A DNA stretch of 64,000 bases from Pontibacter indicus (GCF_900156345.1 NZ_FTPP01000001.1:1860001-1924000); one strand, 5' to 3'; numbered from the stretch's first letter, positions 1 through 7,949 are shown. Numbers and translations: made by a program. Notes: generated by a model from the sequence alone, not told the origin.

Positions 1-639
1 ACGCTTGTGGGAACTTCCTGGGGATCGGTGCTGGGAGCCAGCATGGCCTTGAAGCGCCCGGATCTTTTTACTGCCTACATAGGCCATTCACAAATAGTCA
101 ATGGGGAAGAAGGATTCCGTCATGCCTTCAATAAAGTGTCTAAACTAGCTCAGACCGCCAATGATCAGGATTCTTTAGATAAGTTGGAGGCCTTAGGCCC
201 TCCTCCCTATGGCGATGCCAGAAAATCAGGCCAGCTCATGCGCATTATCAAAAAGTATGAGCGGGAGAACTCAACACCTGCCCCACCATCCTGGTGGAAG
301 GTGACGAGCGAATACGACAATGAGAAAGACACCAATGACAGGTATAACGGGGATGATTATTCCTTTTTATACTTTGCTGGCCATGAGGGAATGGGAATTA
401 AATCCATGGAGGTAGCGGTGAATTTCAGTAAAGATGGGCTGCGCTATAAAATCCCGGTACACTTTATTCAGGGTGAGGAAGATATCTTAACCGCACCAGA
501 GCTTACCAAAGCGTATTTTGATAAATTGAAAGCTCCTAAGAAAGAGTTCGTGCTTGTGCCGGGTGCTGCACACGGGCATAACCAAGCAGTAATTGACGCA
601 CAGTATAAGGCGGTAAAAAAGGCCTTAAATCTCCGTTAA
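1..639 (+). CDS. alpha/beta hydrolase, proline iminopeptidase-like (5' end off window)
   Basis: The frame is open from base 1, so this is the C-terminal part of a longer protein. It opens inside a nucleophile elbow, GTSWGS, where the serine is the expected nucleophile. An acid candidate follows in GEED (about residue 155 of the visible part) and a histidine in AAHGHNQ near the end, giving a Ser-Asp/Glu-His order typical of alpha/beta hydrolases. The helical cap lies between. The substrate cannot be told. The last ~110 bp reappear in broken form near 4.29-4.40 kb, so this gene or its end was duplicated. Codon use is more AT-rich than in the genes beyond 6 kb. Confidence 0.8.
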   Translation, partial: TLVGTSWGSVLGASMALKRPDLFTAYIGHSQIVNGEEGFRHAFNKVSKLAQTANDQDSLDKLEALGPPPYGDARKSGQLMRIIKKYERENSTPAPPSWWKVTSEYDNEKDTNDRYNGDDYSFLYFAGHEGMGIKSMEVAVNFSKDGLRYKIPVHFIQGEEDILTAPELTKAYFDKLKAPKKEFVLVPGAAHGHNQAVIDAQYKAVKKALNLR

Positions 640-725
640 TAAATTATAAGTCAACTGTAGAAAACTTCTACGATCACGACAGTAAAGCTACTTTGCCAGC
701 TTATTGCCAAGTCAGTCAAAATGAA

Positions 726-887
726 CTTGCGTCACTTCCTGCTTCAGTTGGCGTCACTATTGCGTCAGCAGGAGCCAAAAACATTGAAATTTCAACAGAA
801 ACCAACATTTAACCAGCGCTTCTGAGGCAATTTTACAAAGCATTAATTGGTGGTATTTGCGTTCGAATCCCGTCACTCCGACGAAAA
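726..887 (+). repeat. 162-bp direct repeat, copy 1, ending in a tRNA 3' fragment
   Basis: It matches 2511-2672 at about 95% with no gaps that I can see. The left part carries several GCGTCA words (for example TTGCGTCAC and TTGGCGTCAC). The right end reads CGTTCGAATCCCGTCACTCC followed by GAC, which is the T-loop, T-stem 3' strand and acceptor 3' strand of a tRNA. The matching 5' half (expected near GTCGGAGTGA) is absent, so it is a fragment and not a tRNA gene. tRNA 3' ends are classic integrase targets, so I read this as an attachment-type site. Confidence 0.75.
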
Positions 888-919
888 AAGGGCCTTTACA
901 GCATGTAGAGGCCCTTTTT
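884..919 (+). terminator. rho-independent terminator after tRNA fragment copy 1
   Basis: The stem AAAAAAGGGCCTTTACA pairs with TGTAGAGGCCCTTTTT (one wobble pair) around a 3-base GCA loop. It starts directly after the tRNA-like 3' end, as the terminator of a real tRNA gene would. Confidence 0.75.
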
Positions 920-951
920 ACTGACGCAAAAGTGACGTCAACTGACGCAGG
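920..951 (-). repeat. inverted copy of the GCGTCA arm
   Basis: Read on the minus strand this segment is TCCTGCGTCAGTTGACGTCA followed by CTTTTGCGTCA. It matches the left arm of the direct repeat (about 2522-2551 of copy 2) with one mismatch over 31 bases. Inverted arm-type sites on both sides of a tRNA-derived core are what tyrosine-recombinase attachment sites look like. Confidence 0.6.
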
Positions 952-1282
952 ATGTTAGGCAAAATCAGCCTTTACGGGAACTGCAAGCCGCTTTTTACAT
1001 CTCCCTTTGCACTAAAAGTGGAGCTCATTACCCCACCACTCCTGTGGTATCACTAAGCGCTACCTCCTTCTGCTATTATATTTCTGCATATATTCATTTC
1101 TCAGACTAAAACAGAGGGCCTTCCTATACTTCGTTGCCAACAGGAGTAGGTATTGCTGCAGGAAGTGAAGCACCCAGCATTAGTTGATAAAACAACAAAC
1201 CTCCAAATATATTTTTTAGCGACTGTGATTTTAGTTAAGTGCGCGACACTAATATGAGTACAATAAGACTTCACCCTTCTTT

Positions 1283-1777
1283 GTGGACAAGAAAGAGAAA
1301 TTTATAACCGCGCTCAAAGCGAATGAAGCTTCGATCTATAAGATCGCGTCAGTTTATACCAGTGATGCAGAGGACAGAAATGATTTGGTTCAGGAAATCA
1401 TCTATCAGCTTTGGAAATCCTTTGACACCTTCAGCCATAAATCCAGCATCACCACCTGGATATACAGGGTGGCTATGAATGTCGCCATTTATCATCTTAA
1501 AACAGCAAAAAGAAAGGTCCAAACGGTTACCATTGATGACCAGGTGTTGAACCTCAACGAGGTGGAACACGCCGACCAAGAGGCACGGTGGCACCTACTG
1601 AGACACTCCATTGATCAGTTGAATTTATTGGACAAGGGTATCGTAATTCTGTACCTGGAAGACAGAAGCTATGAAGAGATTGCCGAAATCATTGGCATCT
1701 CCTCCAGTAACGTTGGAACAAAACTATCCCGCATCAAAGAAAAACTGCGACAACAAATCTCTAAACAAGTATCATAA
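1283..1777 (+). CDS. ECF-family RNA polymerase sigma factor
   Basis: The product has 164 residues with the two-domain ECF layout: region 2 at about 12-70 (the DAEDRNDLVQEIIYQLWKSF stretch is the region 2.2-like core) and region 4 at about 108-160 with a helix-turn-helix in SYEEIAEIIGIS. It would direct RNA polymerase to a small regulon. The frame has GTG at 1283 and no upstream in-frame start before the TAA at 1250, so GTG is the only sensible start. The stop overlaps the next start (TAATG), showing translational coupling to a membrane protein, the usual sigma/anti-sigma arrangement. The pair sits exactly between two attachment-like repeats. Confidence 0.88.
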   Translation: MDKKEKFITALKANEASIYKIASVYTSDAEDRNDLVQEIIYQLWKSFDTFSHKSSITTWIYRVAMNVAIYHLKTAKRKVQTVTIDDQVLNLNEVEHADQEARWHLLRHSIDQLNLLDKGIVILYLEDRSYEEIAEIIGISSSNVGTKLSRIKEKLRQQISKQVS

Positions 1778-2370
1778 TGGAACTAGATGACCTTAAGCGT
1801 ACCTGGCAGGAATCAAAAAGCCAAGTACAAAGCAACTCAAGCATAAACATTGAAATGATGGAAAAAATGAAAGACAAGTACCGTCTAAAACTCAGAAAGA
1901 TTACCTTATCTGAAATAGTGGGAAGTGTGGTTTGCCTGGCGTCTGCTATGTTTATAGCAGCCAACTTTGACAAACTGGATACCCCTTTATTGCTGGGAGC
2001 AGGTGTTTTATCCATTTTGCTCTTGCTGGCGCTACCACTAATCAGCTTATTCAGTACCCGGCAGTTGAGTAAGGTAGGCGACTTTGAAAAGCCTTATGCT
2101 GACACATTAAAAGTCTTTGCCAATGAAAAGATCAAGTTCATTAGGTTACAGAAGATAAATGTCACGTTGAGCTATCTGTTATTGATTATTATGATTGTGC
2201 TAGTCTCTGGACTGTTTAGTGACAAAGACATATTTAGCAACAAGTATTATTGGATTTTATCAATCCCTCTGGGCTATATCTTCCTGTTATTCTATTCAAA
2301 ATGGGTAAGAAATTACTATCACAAAGTATTGCAGGAATCAGAGGAACTACTGAAGGAACTGCCCCTTTAG
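1777..2370 (+). CDS. four-helix membrane protein, probable partner of the ECF sigma
   Basis: I do not recognise a named family. The 197-residue protein has a charged N-terminal cytoplasmic segment (1-42, with the opening LDDLKRTWQESK seen in many Bacteroidota sigma-linked membrane proteins) and four hydrophobic segments at about 46-63, 70-92, 128-147 and 157-175. Its start overlaps the sigma factor stop by one base. By context it may act as the anti-sigma factor, with the N-terminal region binding sigma. There is no zinc-binding HxxxCxxC motif, so it is not a ZAS-type anti-sigma. Confidence 0.7.
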   Translation: MELDDLKRTWQESKSQVQSNSSINIEMMEKMKDKYRLKLRKITLSEIVGSVVCLASAMFIAANFDKLDTPLLLGAGVLSILLLLALPLISLFSTRQLSKVGDFEKPYADTLKVFANEKIKFIRLQKINVTLSYLLLIIMIVLVSGLFSDKDIFSNKYYWILSIPLGYIFLLFYSKWVRNYYHKVLQESEELLKELPL

Positions 2371-2510
2371 AACAAAAAACTTCAGGTTTTAAATTTGTAG
2401 CGGTTCATTAACTTACTTTACTAGAAATCGCTATTTCAATTTAAGTCGTGGTTAATTTTGTTGTTAAACTTACACCTTTTGCTCGTGAATACCCTTACGT
2501 TAAAAATCAC

Positions 2511-2672
2511 CTTGCGTCACTTCCTGCGTCAGTTGGCGTCACTTTTGCGTCAGCAGGAGCCAAAAACATTGAAATTTCAACAGAAACCAACATTTAACCA
2601 GCTCTTCTGAGGCATTTTTACATAGCATGAATTGGTGGTATTTACGTTCGAATCCCGCCACTCCGACGAAAA
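2511..2672 (+). repeat. 162-bp direct repeat, copy 2, ending in a tRNA 3' fragment
   Basis: This is the second copy of the repeat at 726-887, offset by 1785 bases. The tRNA-like end reads CGTTCGAATCCCGCCACTCC followed by GAC, differing from copy 1 by one base in the T-stem. Here the left arm has the clean words TGCGTCAC, TGCGTCAG, GGCGTCAC and TGCGTCAG. The two copies bracket the sigma/membrane protein pair exactly. Confidence 0.75.
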
Positions 2673-2703
2673 GGTCTCTACTTTAGGTAGAGACCCTTTT
2701 TTG
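2671..2703 (+). terminator. terminator-like hairpin after tRNA fragment copy 2
   Basis: The stem GGTCTCTAC (2673-2681) pairs with GTAGAGACC (2688-2696) and is followed by CTTTTTTTG. It has the same position and design as the hairpin after copy 1 but a different stem sequence, so it was either exchanged or has changed in compensation. Confidence 0.7.
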
Positions 2704-2900
2704 TTGATGCAAAAGTGATGCTTTTAACCACCCACTCCAGTAGAATCCCTCAGTAAGCCTCTCCTTTTTCAACTGTTTCTTACTATATTCAATCTCTTAA
2801 AGTAAGAGACATTCACACTCCGTATACAATGCAGATAGAAGCAGTAGATTCACCTACCATTCTCAAGTTGACGGTGATTGTAAAACGACACCCAAAATAA

Positions 2901-3635
2901 ATGGAGTATAGAGAAATCAAACCCTGCCAAGAAGTAGCCCCCTTTATTCACTCTTATTGGGAGATGAAAGGAGATAAATTTGATGGACAATGGGAGCGGA
3001 TTTTTCCTGATGGTTGTGCAGGATTAGTAATGAATTTGGGTACAACTTGCCTGACAGACAATGGCTCAGTTTACATGGGATTTGGGAAGACCTATGTAGT
3101 TGGTGCAATGACCTCGTTTAAGGACAGCTATATTGACAGCGAAACACATCTATTAGGCGTTTGCCTCAAACCTGCAGCGTTTGCTACTTTCTACAACTAT
3201 GCTCCCCAAAATGAATTGATTAATACTACAGTTGAATTTGAGAAGCACGACTCGTTTAGTATTGATAAGATTCTCAATAACCCCTTCGATTATCTCAACC
3301 GATATTTTATCGACAGAAGAAAAGACCAACGTCACCCGTTACAATCTGCTATCCGTGACATACATGTAACAAAAGGGCAAATCAGCATCCACGAGCTAGC
3401 TAAACGTAACTGCACAAGCGTAAGGCATTTGGAGCGGAACTTCAGGAAGCACGTTGGTTTATCACCGAAAGCATATTCGAACATTATTCGCTTTCAAAAC
3501 GCTCTGACCCTCATCAAAAATTCTGGCGGAGATCGTAGTCTCTTGGATATTGCTTTTGAATGTGGCTATTACGACCATTCTCATCTCACCAACGATCTCA
3601 AGCGAAACACGGGACTTTCACCGTCACAGCTTTAG
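2901..3635 (+). CDS. AraC-family transcriptional regulator
   Basis: The 244-residue protein has an N-terminal sensing domain (about 1-150, beginning YREIKPCQEVAPFIHSYWEM, the form of AraC proteins with a DUF6597-like domain) and a C-terminal AraC double helix-turn-helix (about 160-244). The second HTH carries DIAFECGYYDHSHLTNDLKR followed by GLSPSQL, the conserved AraC signature. The ligand is unknown. It lies 72 bases upstream of a reductase gene on the same strand and may regulate it. It is part of the AT-rich accessory block. Confidence 0.88.
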   Translation: MEYREIKPCQEVAPFIHSYWEMKGDKFDGQWERIFPDGCAGLVMNLGTTCLTDNGSVYMGFGKTYVVGAMTSFKDSYIDSETHLLGVCLKPAAFATFYNYAPQNELINTTVEFEKHDSFSIDKILNNPFDYLNRYFIDRRKDQRHPLQSAIRDIHVTKGQISIHELAKRNCTSVRHLERNFRKHVGLSPKAYSNIIRFQNALTLIKNSGGDRSLLDIAFECGYYDHSHLTNDLKRNTGLSPSQL

Positions 3636-3675
3636 TATGTCGCATTTTTACAAAGTGCATGCGGTTGTACGATAG

Positions 3676-3683
3676 TAGCTTTG
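3676..3683 (+). promoter_or_regulatory. candidate -7 element TAGCTTTG
   Basis: It matches the Bacteroidota -7 form TAnnTTTG and lies 24 bases upstream of the reductase start. I find no good TTG element at the right distance, so support is partial. Confidence 0.35.
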
Positions 3684-3707
3684 CATAAACACTAAAGCTC
3701 AAAACAA

Positions 3708-4241
3708 ATGCGAAAAATTTCACTCTTCATTGCTGCAAGTTTAGACGGTTACATTGCAAAACCCAATGATGACCTTAGCTTCTTAAAAATCGTCGAAAAG
3801 GAAGGCGAGGATTATGGTTACGCGAAATTTACAGACACAATCGACACAGTAATTATTGGTAGAAAAACCTATGATTATGTATTAAAAGAAATCGGGCCAT
3901 ATCATTATGACAACGGAAGTCGAGATGTTTATGTCATAACCAGAAATGAAAGAGTGTCAGTAGGCAGAACGACTTTCTATACAGGGGACCTGACCAAATT
4001 AGTTGAACGGTTAAAGTCCGAACAAGGAAAAAACATCTATTGTGATGGTGGCGCAGAAGTGATAAATGAACTATTGAAGCACGATTTAATAGATGAGTTT
4101 ATTATTTCGATTATTCCAATCCTGTTAGGAAACGGAACAAGACTTTTTAAAGACGGTAGACCTGAGCAAACGCTTGAATTTATCACAGCAAAAACATTTG
4201 AAACAGGATTAACACAACTGCATTATAAGCGAAAAAAATAA
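3708..4241 (+). CDS. dihydrofolate reductase-like (RibD C-terminal fold) protein
   Basis: The 177-residue product begins RKISLFIAASLDGYIAKPND, the first strand and loop of the DHFR/RibD-C fold, and has TVIIGRKTYDYV (residues about 47-58) and the nucleotide-binding stretch IYCDGGAEVINELL (about 111-124). These proteins are NAD(P)H-dependent reductases. Only some are true DHFRs and the substrate is not predictable here. Length fits the family. It may form a two-gene unit with the AraC regulator. Confidence 0.88.
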   Translation: MRKISLFIAASLDGYIAKPNDDLSFLKIVEKEGEDYGYAKFTDTIDTVIIGRKTYDYVLKEIGPYHYDNGSRDVYVITRNERVSVGRTTFYTGDLTKLVERLKSEQGKNIYCDGGAEVINELLKHDLIDEFIISIIPILLGNGTRLFKDGRPEQTLEFITAKTFETGLTQLHYKRKK

Positions 4242-4596
4242 TAGCTAACAGCCAACATTGGTATACCTGCCCTTGTCTTCTGGTGTAAGCCGAAGAGCGA
4301 ATACGACAATGAGAAAGATGCCAATGACAGATATATGCGTGACGCGCAATATGAAGCTGTAAAAAAGGCCTTAAATCTCCGTTAGTAAATTATAGTTTGA
4401 CATTAAAGACTGACCACACTCACAATAGGAAGGTAGCTACGATTATGCAGCGGGCTATACCTTTCCAAGGAAAATCCGTAAATTAGCAGACCTATACAAA
4501 ACGCATTTCCATGTAATACATACTTTCTTTTGGCAGAAACAGTCGGCGCACCCCAAGAGGGTTGTCTGCTATTTTCCATGTTTTAAGAAAGAAAGT
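4242..4596. other. intergenic region: hydrolase remnant and ABC-F leader
   Basis: It contains the broken hydrolase copy (about 4288-4397, with weaker similarity to about 4442), the first GGTATAC/CTATACC words of the window (about 4260 and 4455) and the structured leader of the ABC-F gene (4511-4599). There is no intact gene. Confidence 0.7.
4288..4397 (+). pseudogene. internally deleted 3' remnant of the alpha/beta hydrolase
   Basis: GAGCGAATACGACAATGAGA (4292 onward) repeats the sequence at about 306, and AAAAAAGGCCTTAAATCTCC followed by GTTAG repeats the last codons at about 614-637. The roughly 250 bases between these blocks in the full gene are missing, with the join near 4329. Similarity continues weakly past the stop to about 4442. 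The remnant has no start and cannot make the enzyme. It marks the right boundary of the accessory block. Confidence 0.8.
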
Positions 4597-4599
4597 ATG
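4519..4599 (+). promoter_or_regulatory. inverted repeat sequestering the ABC-F start codon
   Basis: CATACTTTCTTT (4519-4530) is a perfect 12-base complement of AAAGAAAGTATG (4588-4599). The second arm ends with the ATG start codon (4597-4599) and covers the ribosome-binding region. The 57-base loop holds a smaller dyad (ACCCC-AAGA-GGGT, about 4550-4562). Two minimal frames lie in the leader, ATG-TAA at 4511 and ATG-TTT-TAA at 4578. Antibiotic-type ABC-F genes are often controlled by leader attenuation, so this looks like translational control. Function is inferred. Confidence 0.6.
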
Positions 4600-6189
4600 C
4601 TTACCCTACAAAACATTTCCTATACACATCCGAACAAGGATGCATTGTTCAGCAACCTGCATCTGAGCCTGAACCGTTTCCAAAAAGCTGCTTTGGTGGG
4701 CAACAACGGCGCAGGCAAGTCTACGCTGCTCCAAATCATGGCAGGTGTTCTGCAGCCTTCAGGCGGTCTGCTCAAACGTGACAGCGTGCCTTACTATGTT
4801 CCTCAAATCTTTGGACAGTTCAACCACCTGACCGTGGCACAGGCACTCCGGATTGACGAAAAACTGAAGTCGTTACAGGAAATTCTGGAAGGCAATGTGA
4901 CGGAAGAAAACCTCGCCCTGCTCCAGGATGACTGGACAATTGAAGAGCGCTGCCACAGCGCCCTGGCCTACTGGAAGCTGGACAACCTGGACCTCAACCA
5001 ACCGATTGCAACCCTGAGCGGCGGGCAAAAGACAAAAGTATTTTTGGCCGGAATCTCCATCCACAAGCCTGAGGCAATCTTACTCGATGAGCCGAGCAAC
5101 CACCTTGACCTGGCAAGCCGCACCTTATTGTATGAATTTATCAAGTCCAGTTCAGCCACTCTGCTTGTCGTGAGCCACGACCGGACGCTGCTCAACCTGC
5201 TGGATACGGTGCATGAACTGAGCAAACGGGGTATAGTAACCTATGGCGGCAACTACGACTTTTACCAGGAACAAAAGCAACTGGAAAGCCACGCTTTAAG
5301 CGAAGATGTGAAGAGCAAAGAAAAAGCGCTGCGGAAGGCCAGGGAAACGGAGAGGGATGCGCTGGAGAGACAGCAAAAACTGGATGCGCGCGGCAAAAAG
5401 AAACAGGAGAAAGCAGGCGTGCCCACCATTATGATGAACACGCTACGCAACAATGCTGAAAAAAGCACCTCGCGCATGAAAGGCGTGCATGCCGAGAAAG
5501 TGGGCTCTATTTCACAGGAGCTTAACGAGCTGCGCAAAGAATTACCCGACATAGACAAAATGAAGTTTGGTTTTGACCATTCGCGGCTTCACAAAGGAAA
5601 GGTCATGTTTGCAGGCCAGAACCTAAACCAACAGTACAACAGCCAGCCATTTCTTTGGAAAGAGCCTTTGCACTTTCAAATAGTAAGCGGCGAAAGGGTG
5701 GCTTTGCAAGGCCCCAACGGTGCGGGCAAGACAACCCTGGTTCGCATGCTACTGGGCGAGCTCTCCCCTTCTCAGGGCATGGTGCAGCGGGCAGAAGTCA
5801 AAGCAGTCTACATTGATCAGGAATATTCCCTCATCAACAACGAACTGAAGGTATACGAGCAGGCACAGCAGTTTAATGCATCGGCTCTGCAGGAGCACGA
5901 GATAAAGATCCGCCTCAACCGGTTTCTGTTCACAAAAGACGATTGGGACAAGGCGTGCGGTGCCCTTAGCGGGGGCGAGAAAATGCGGCTCATGCTCTGC
6001 TGCCTCACCATCAGCAGTCAGGCCCCTGACGTCATCATTTTAGACGAGCCCACCAACAACCTCGATATCCAAAACATCGAAATTCTGACCGCTGCCATAA
6101 ACGAATACCAGGGAACGCTTCTCGTTATCTCCCACGATCAGTATTTTTTGCAGGAGATAAACATTGAGCGGGCAATCGTTCTGGATTAG
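4597..6189 (+). CDS. ABC-F family ATPase
   Basis: The 530-residue protein has two ABC domains and no membrane segments. Domain 1 has Walker A GNNGAGKST (35-43), signature LSGGQ (140-144) and Walker B LLDEPSNHLD (about 162-171). Domain 2 has GPNGAGKTT (372-380), LSGGE (457-461) and ILDEPTNNLD (about 481-490). The charged linker (about 220-330) is the P-site tRNA-interaction motif region. ABC-F proteins act on ribosomes, either in general translation or in resistance to ribosome-binding antibiotics. The leader hairpin over its start favours inducible expression. The closest class (Lsa/Vga/Msr-like, Uup or YheS) cannot be decided by eye. Confidence 0.9.
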   Translation: MLTLQNISYTHPNKDALFSNLHLSLNRFQKAALVGNNGAGKSTLLQIMAGVLQPSGGLLKRDSVPYYVPQIFGQFNHLTVAQALRIDEKLKSLQEILEGNVTEENLALLQDDWTIEERCHSALAYWKLDNLDLNQPIATLSGGQKTKVFLAGISIHKPEAILLDEPSNHLDLASRTLLYEFIKSSSATLLVVSHDRTLLNLLDTVHELSKRGIVTYGGNYDFYQEQKQLESHALSEDVKSKEKALRKARETERDALERQQKLDARGKKKQEKAGVPTIMMNTLRNNAEKSTSRMKGVHAEKVGSISQELNELRKELPDIDKMKFGFDHSRLHKGKVMFAGQNLNQQYNSQPFLWKEPLHFQIVSGERVALQGPNGAGKTTLVRMLLGELSPSQGMVQRAEVKAVYIDQEYSLINNELKVYEQAQQFNASALQEHEIKIRLNRFLFTKDDWDKACGALSGGEKMRLMLCCLTISSQAPDVIILDEPTNNLDIQNIEILTAAINEYQGTLLVISHDQYFLQEINIERAIVLD

Positions 6190-6342
6190 ACGCCGGAGAG
6201 TTTGGCCACCAGGTATAGCCAGCTGCCCTGTAGCTTGTGCACCAGGCAGTTCACCCCGATGAAAACAAATATGACCTAAAGATGAGGTATAGCCCCCGGC
6301 CAAAGGTATAGGTATAGCGAGCTGGCTTCAGTCAGCCATACC

Positions 6343-6894
6343 TTAGCTTGGTATGCTGGCCACCAGCTGCGCTATACCTTTCTCAATTTGCTCGCGCAGC
6401 TTTTCAGGCTTGTCGGAAATAATACGTTCTGCTGTGCCCTGCCATACCATTTCGTTCTGCACCGGATCCACCAGGTGCACCGACACCGTGCCCACGCTAT
6501 ACCTACCCACCTCCACTTCTTTGCTTTGCCAGGTATAGCGGCGCTGCCCGATGTAGCGGGGCGGGTCCGTTATGATATTGGTCTCCCTCGTTTGCACCTG
6601 CCTGTCCACCACAATGCCCAGGTTGATCAGCAGATCAGCCTGGTCGGCAGAAGGGGCCTGCTTCAGGCCGCGCTGCTCCAATTGGAGGGCAAGCTCCTGT
6701 TTCAGAAAATGCACATAGCCCTCATATGCAGGGCCTGCCTCCTCTACCTCAGTATCCACCTCAACAAAGGCGAACTGACGATAGGTTGCCAGCGTAAAAC
6801 AGGGGGCAGGCTCAGACTGGATGCTGGTGGCGGGGCTGCAGCCCCACAGGAGCAAAAGCAATAGCCAAGCAGTTCTCGACAACAGGTTTCTCAT
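6343..6894 (-). CDS. DUF4136-type lipoprotein
   Basis: The 183-residue protein starts with a lipoprotein signal: a short positive region, a leucine-rich core and LLWGC with the lipidation cysteine at residue 19. The mature part matches the DUF4136 pattern: FAFVEVD early, LINLGIVVDRQ, and the closing VHLVDPVQNEMVWQGTAERI. It is expected on the periplasmic side of the outer membrane or cell envelope. The role is unknown. It faces the ABC-F gene convergently, with 150 bases rich in GGTATAG words between them. Confidence 0.82.
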   Translation of the reverse strand: MRNLLSRTAWLLLLLLWGCSPATSIQSEPAPCFTLATYRQFAFVEVDTEVEEAGPAYEGYVHFLKQELALQLEQRGLKQAPSADQADLLINLGIVVDRQVQTRETNIITDPPRYIGQRRYTWQSKEVEVGRYSVGTVSVHLVDPVQNEMVWQGTAERIISDKPEKLREQIEKGIAQLVASIPS

Positions 6895-7076
6895 ATTCCG
6901 AATGTCTTCAGGTCTTTACATAAAATAAATTGGATATACGTAAGCGGTAATTCGGGTTATGTGCTTTGATTGCAATTATTATACCTAACTTAGCACCTGC
7001 CCTACTACAACGTTCCGCGATGTAAAACGGTAACATTGCTTAAACCATACATCCATAAGCTACGTTTTGCCCTACC

Positions 7077-7949
7077 ATGAACACAACAGCACAAGTACTA
7101 GAGAAAAACAAAGATCGTATCCTCGAGAAATGGATGCAGAATCAGATGGCCGATCCCTCGCTGCGTGAAGACCTGATGACGAACGATGAGTTACAGCATC
7201 AATCAAAAGAAATGCTGGATGGTCTGTTACGCGCCATCTCAAAAGGAAACTACGACAATATTTATGAAACGGAGTTTGAGCAGGTGACCGACACGCTCCG
7301 CGACATTTCCATTACCAGAGCAAGACAGGGATTTAGCCCACGCGAAACCGGCTCATTCGTGCTCAGCTTGAAGCAGGCGCTGATTGAGGTGCTGGTTGAA
7401 CAAAGACAGAATGACACGAGCACACTCTACCAAGAGATTATGCTGCTCAACACCATGCTCGACAACCTGAGCATCGTCACGTTCGAGACCTTCATCAAAG
7501 GCCGCGAAGAGGTGATCCTGCGTCAGACTGACGAGATCAGCGAAATATCTACGCCCGTGATCCGGGTTTGGGACGGCATCCTGGCCCTGCCGATTATCGG
7601 AACGCTGGACAGCGCCCGCACCCAGATCGTGATGGAAAACCTGCTGCAGGAGATCGTGAACACCGGTAGCAACATCGCCATCCTCGACATCTCCGGCGTG
7701 CCTGCCGTGGACTCGCTGGTAGCGCAACACCTGATCAAAACCGTTAGCGCCACCCGCCTGATGGGTGCCGAGTGTATCATCAGCGGCATCCGGGCCGAAA
7801 TTGCGCAAACCATCGTGCACCTGGGCATCGACCTGTCCAACATCAAAACCAAGGCCACCCTGGCCAGCGCGCTGCAGCTTGCCTTCAGTATGACGAACCT
7901 GGAAGTGCGCCGCATAGACCGAAACAAAACCAACAAACTACTGCGCTAA
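7077..7949 (+). CDS. rsbR: RsbR-type stressosome scaffold/sensor with STAS domain
   Basis: The 290-residue protein has an N-terminal all-helical domain (about 5-150, the RsbRD-type N-terminal region) and a C-terminal STAS domain (about 168-270). The STAS core LDISGVPAVDSLVAQHLIKT (from about residue 203) places S213 where STAS proteins carry the phosphorylated Ser/Thr, and EIAQT (T245) resembles the second RsbR phosphosite. It would form the stressosome core with the next protein and be phosphorylated by RsbT. It is the first gene of a tight five-gene run on the plus strand. Confidence 0.88.
   Translation: MNTTAQVLEKNKDRILEKWMQNQMADPSLREDLMTNDELQHQSKEMLDGLLRAISKGNYDNIYETEFEQVTDTLRDISITRARQGFSPRETGSFVLSLKQALIEVLVEQRQNDTSTLYQEIMLLNTMLDNLSIVTFETFIKGREEVILRQTDEISEISTPVIRVWDGILALPIIGTLDSARTQIVMENLLQEIVNTGSNIAILDISGVPAVDSLVAQHLIKTVSATRLMGAECIISGIRAEIAQTIVHLGIDLSNIKTKATLASALQLAFSMTNLEVRRIDRNKTNKLLR

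Larger units (their letters stand above)
640..1282. other. intergenic region with attachment-like repeat copy 1
   Basis: This stretch of 643 bases has no convincing gene. It holds repeat copy 1 with a tRNA 3'-end fragment (726-887), a terminator-like hairpin (884-919) and an inverted copy of the GCGTCA-rich arm (about 920-951). I see nothing recognisable from about 960 to 1282 beyond the probable promoter area of the sigma factor gene. Confidence 0.7.
2371..2900. other. intergenic region with attachment-like repeat copy 2
   Basis: There is no credible gene here. It contains repeat copy 2 (2511-2672), its hairpin (2671-2703) and a decayed inverted arm (TTGATGCAAAAGTGATGC at 2703-2720). The remaining 180 bases lead into the AraC-type regulator and show nothing recognisable. 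Confidence 0.7.

Noticed and set aside
841..883. Possible complete tRNA gene ending at 883 (and its twin ending near 2668)
   Set aside because: Only the T-loop, T-stem 3' strand and acceptor 3' strand are present. The matching 5' acceptor strand, D-arm and anticodon arm are missing, so it is a fragment.
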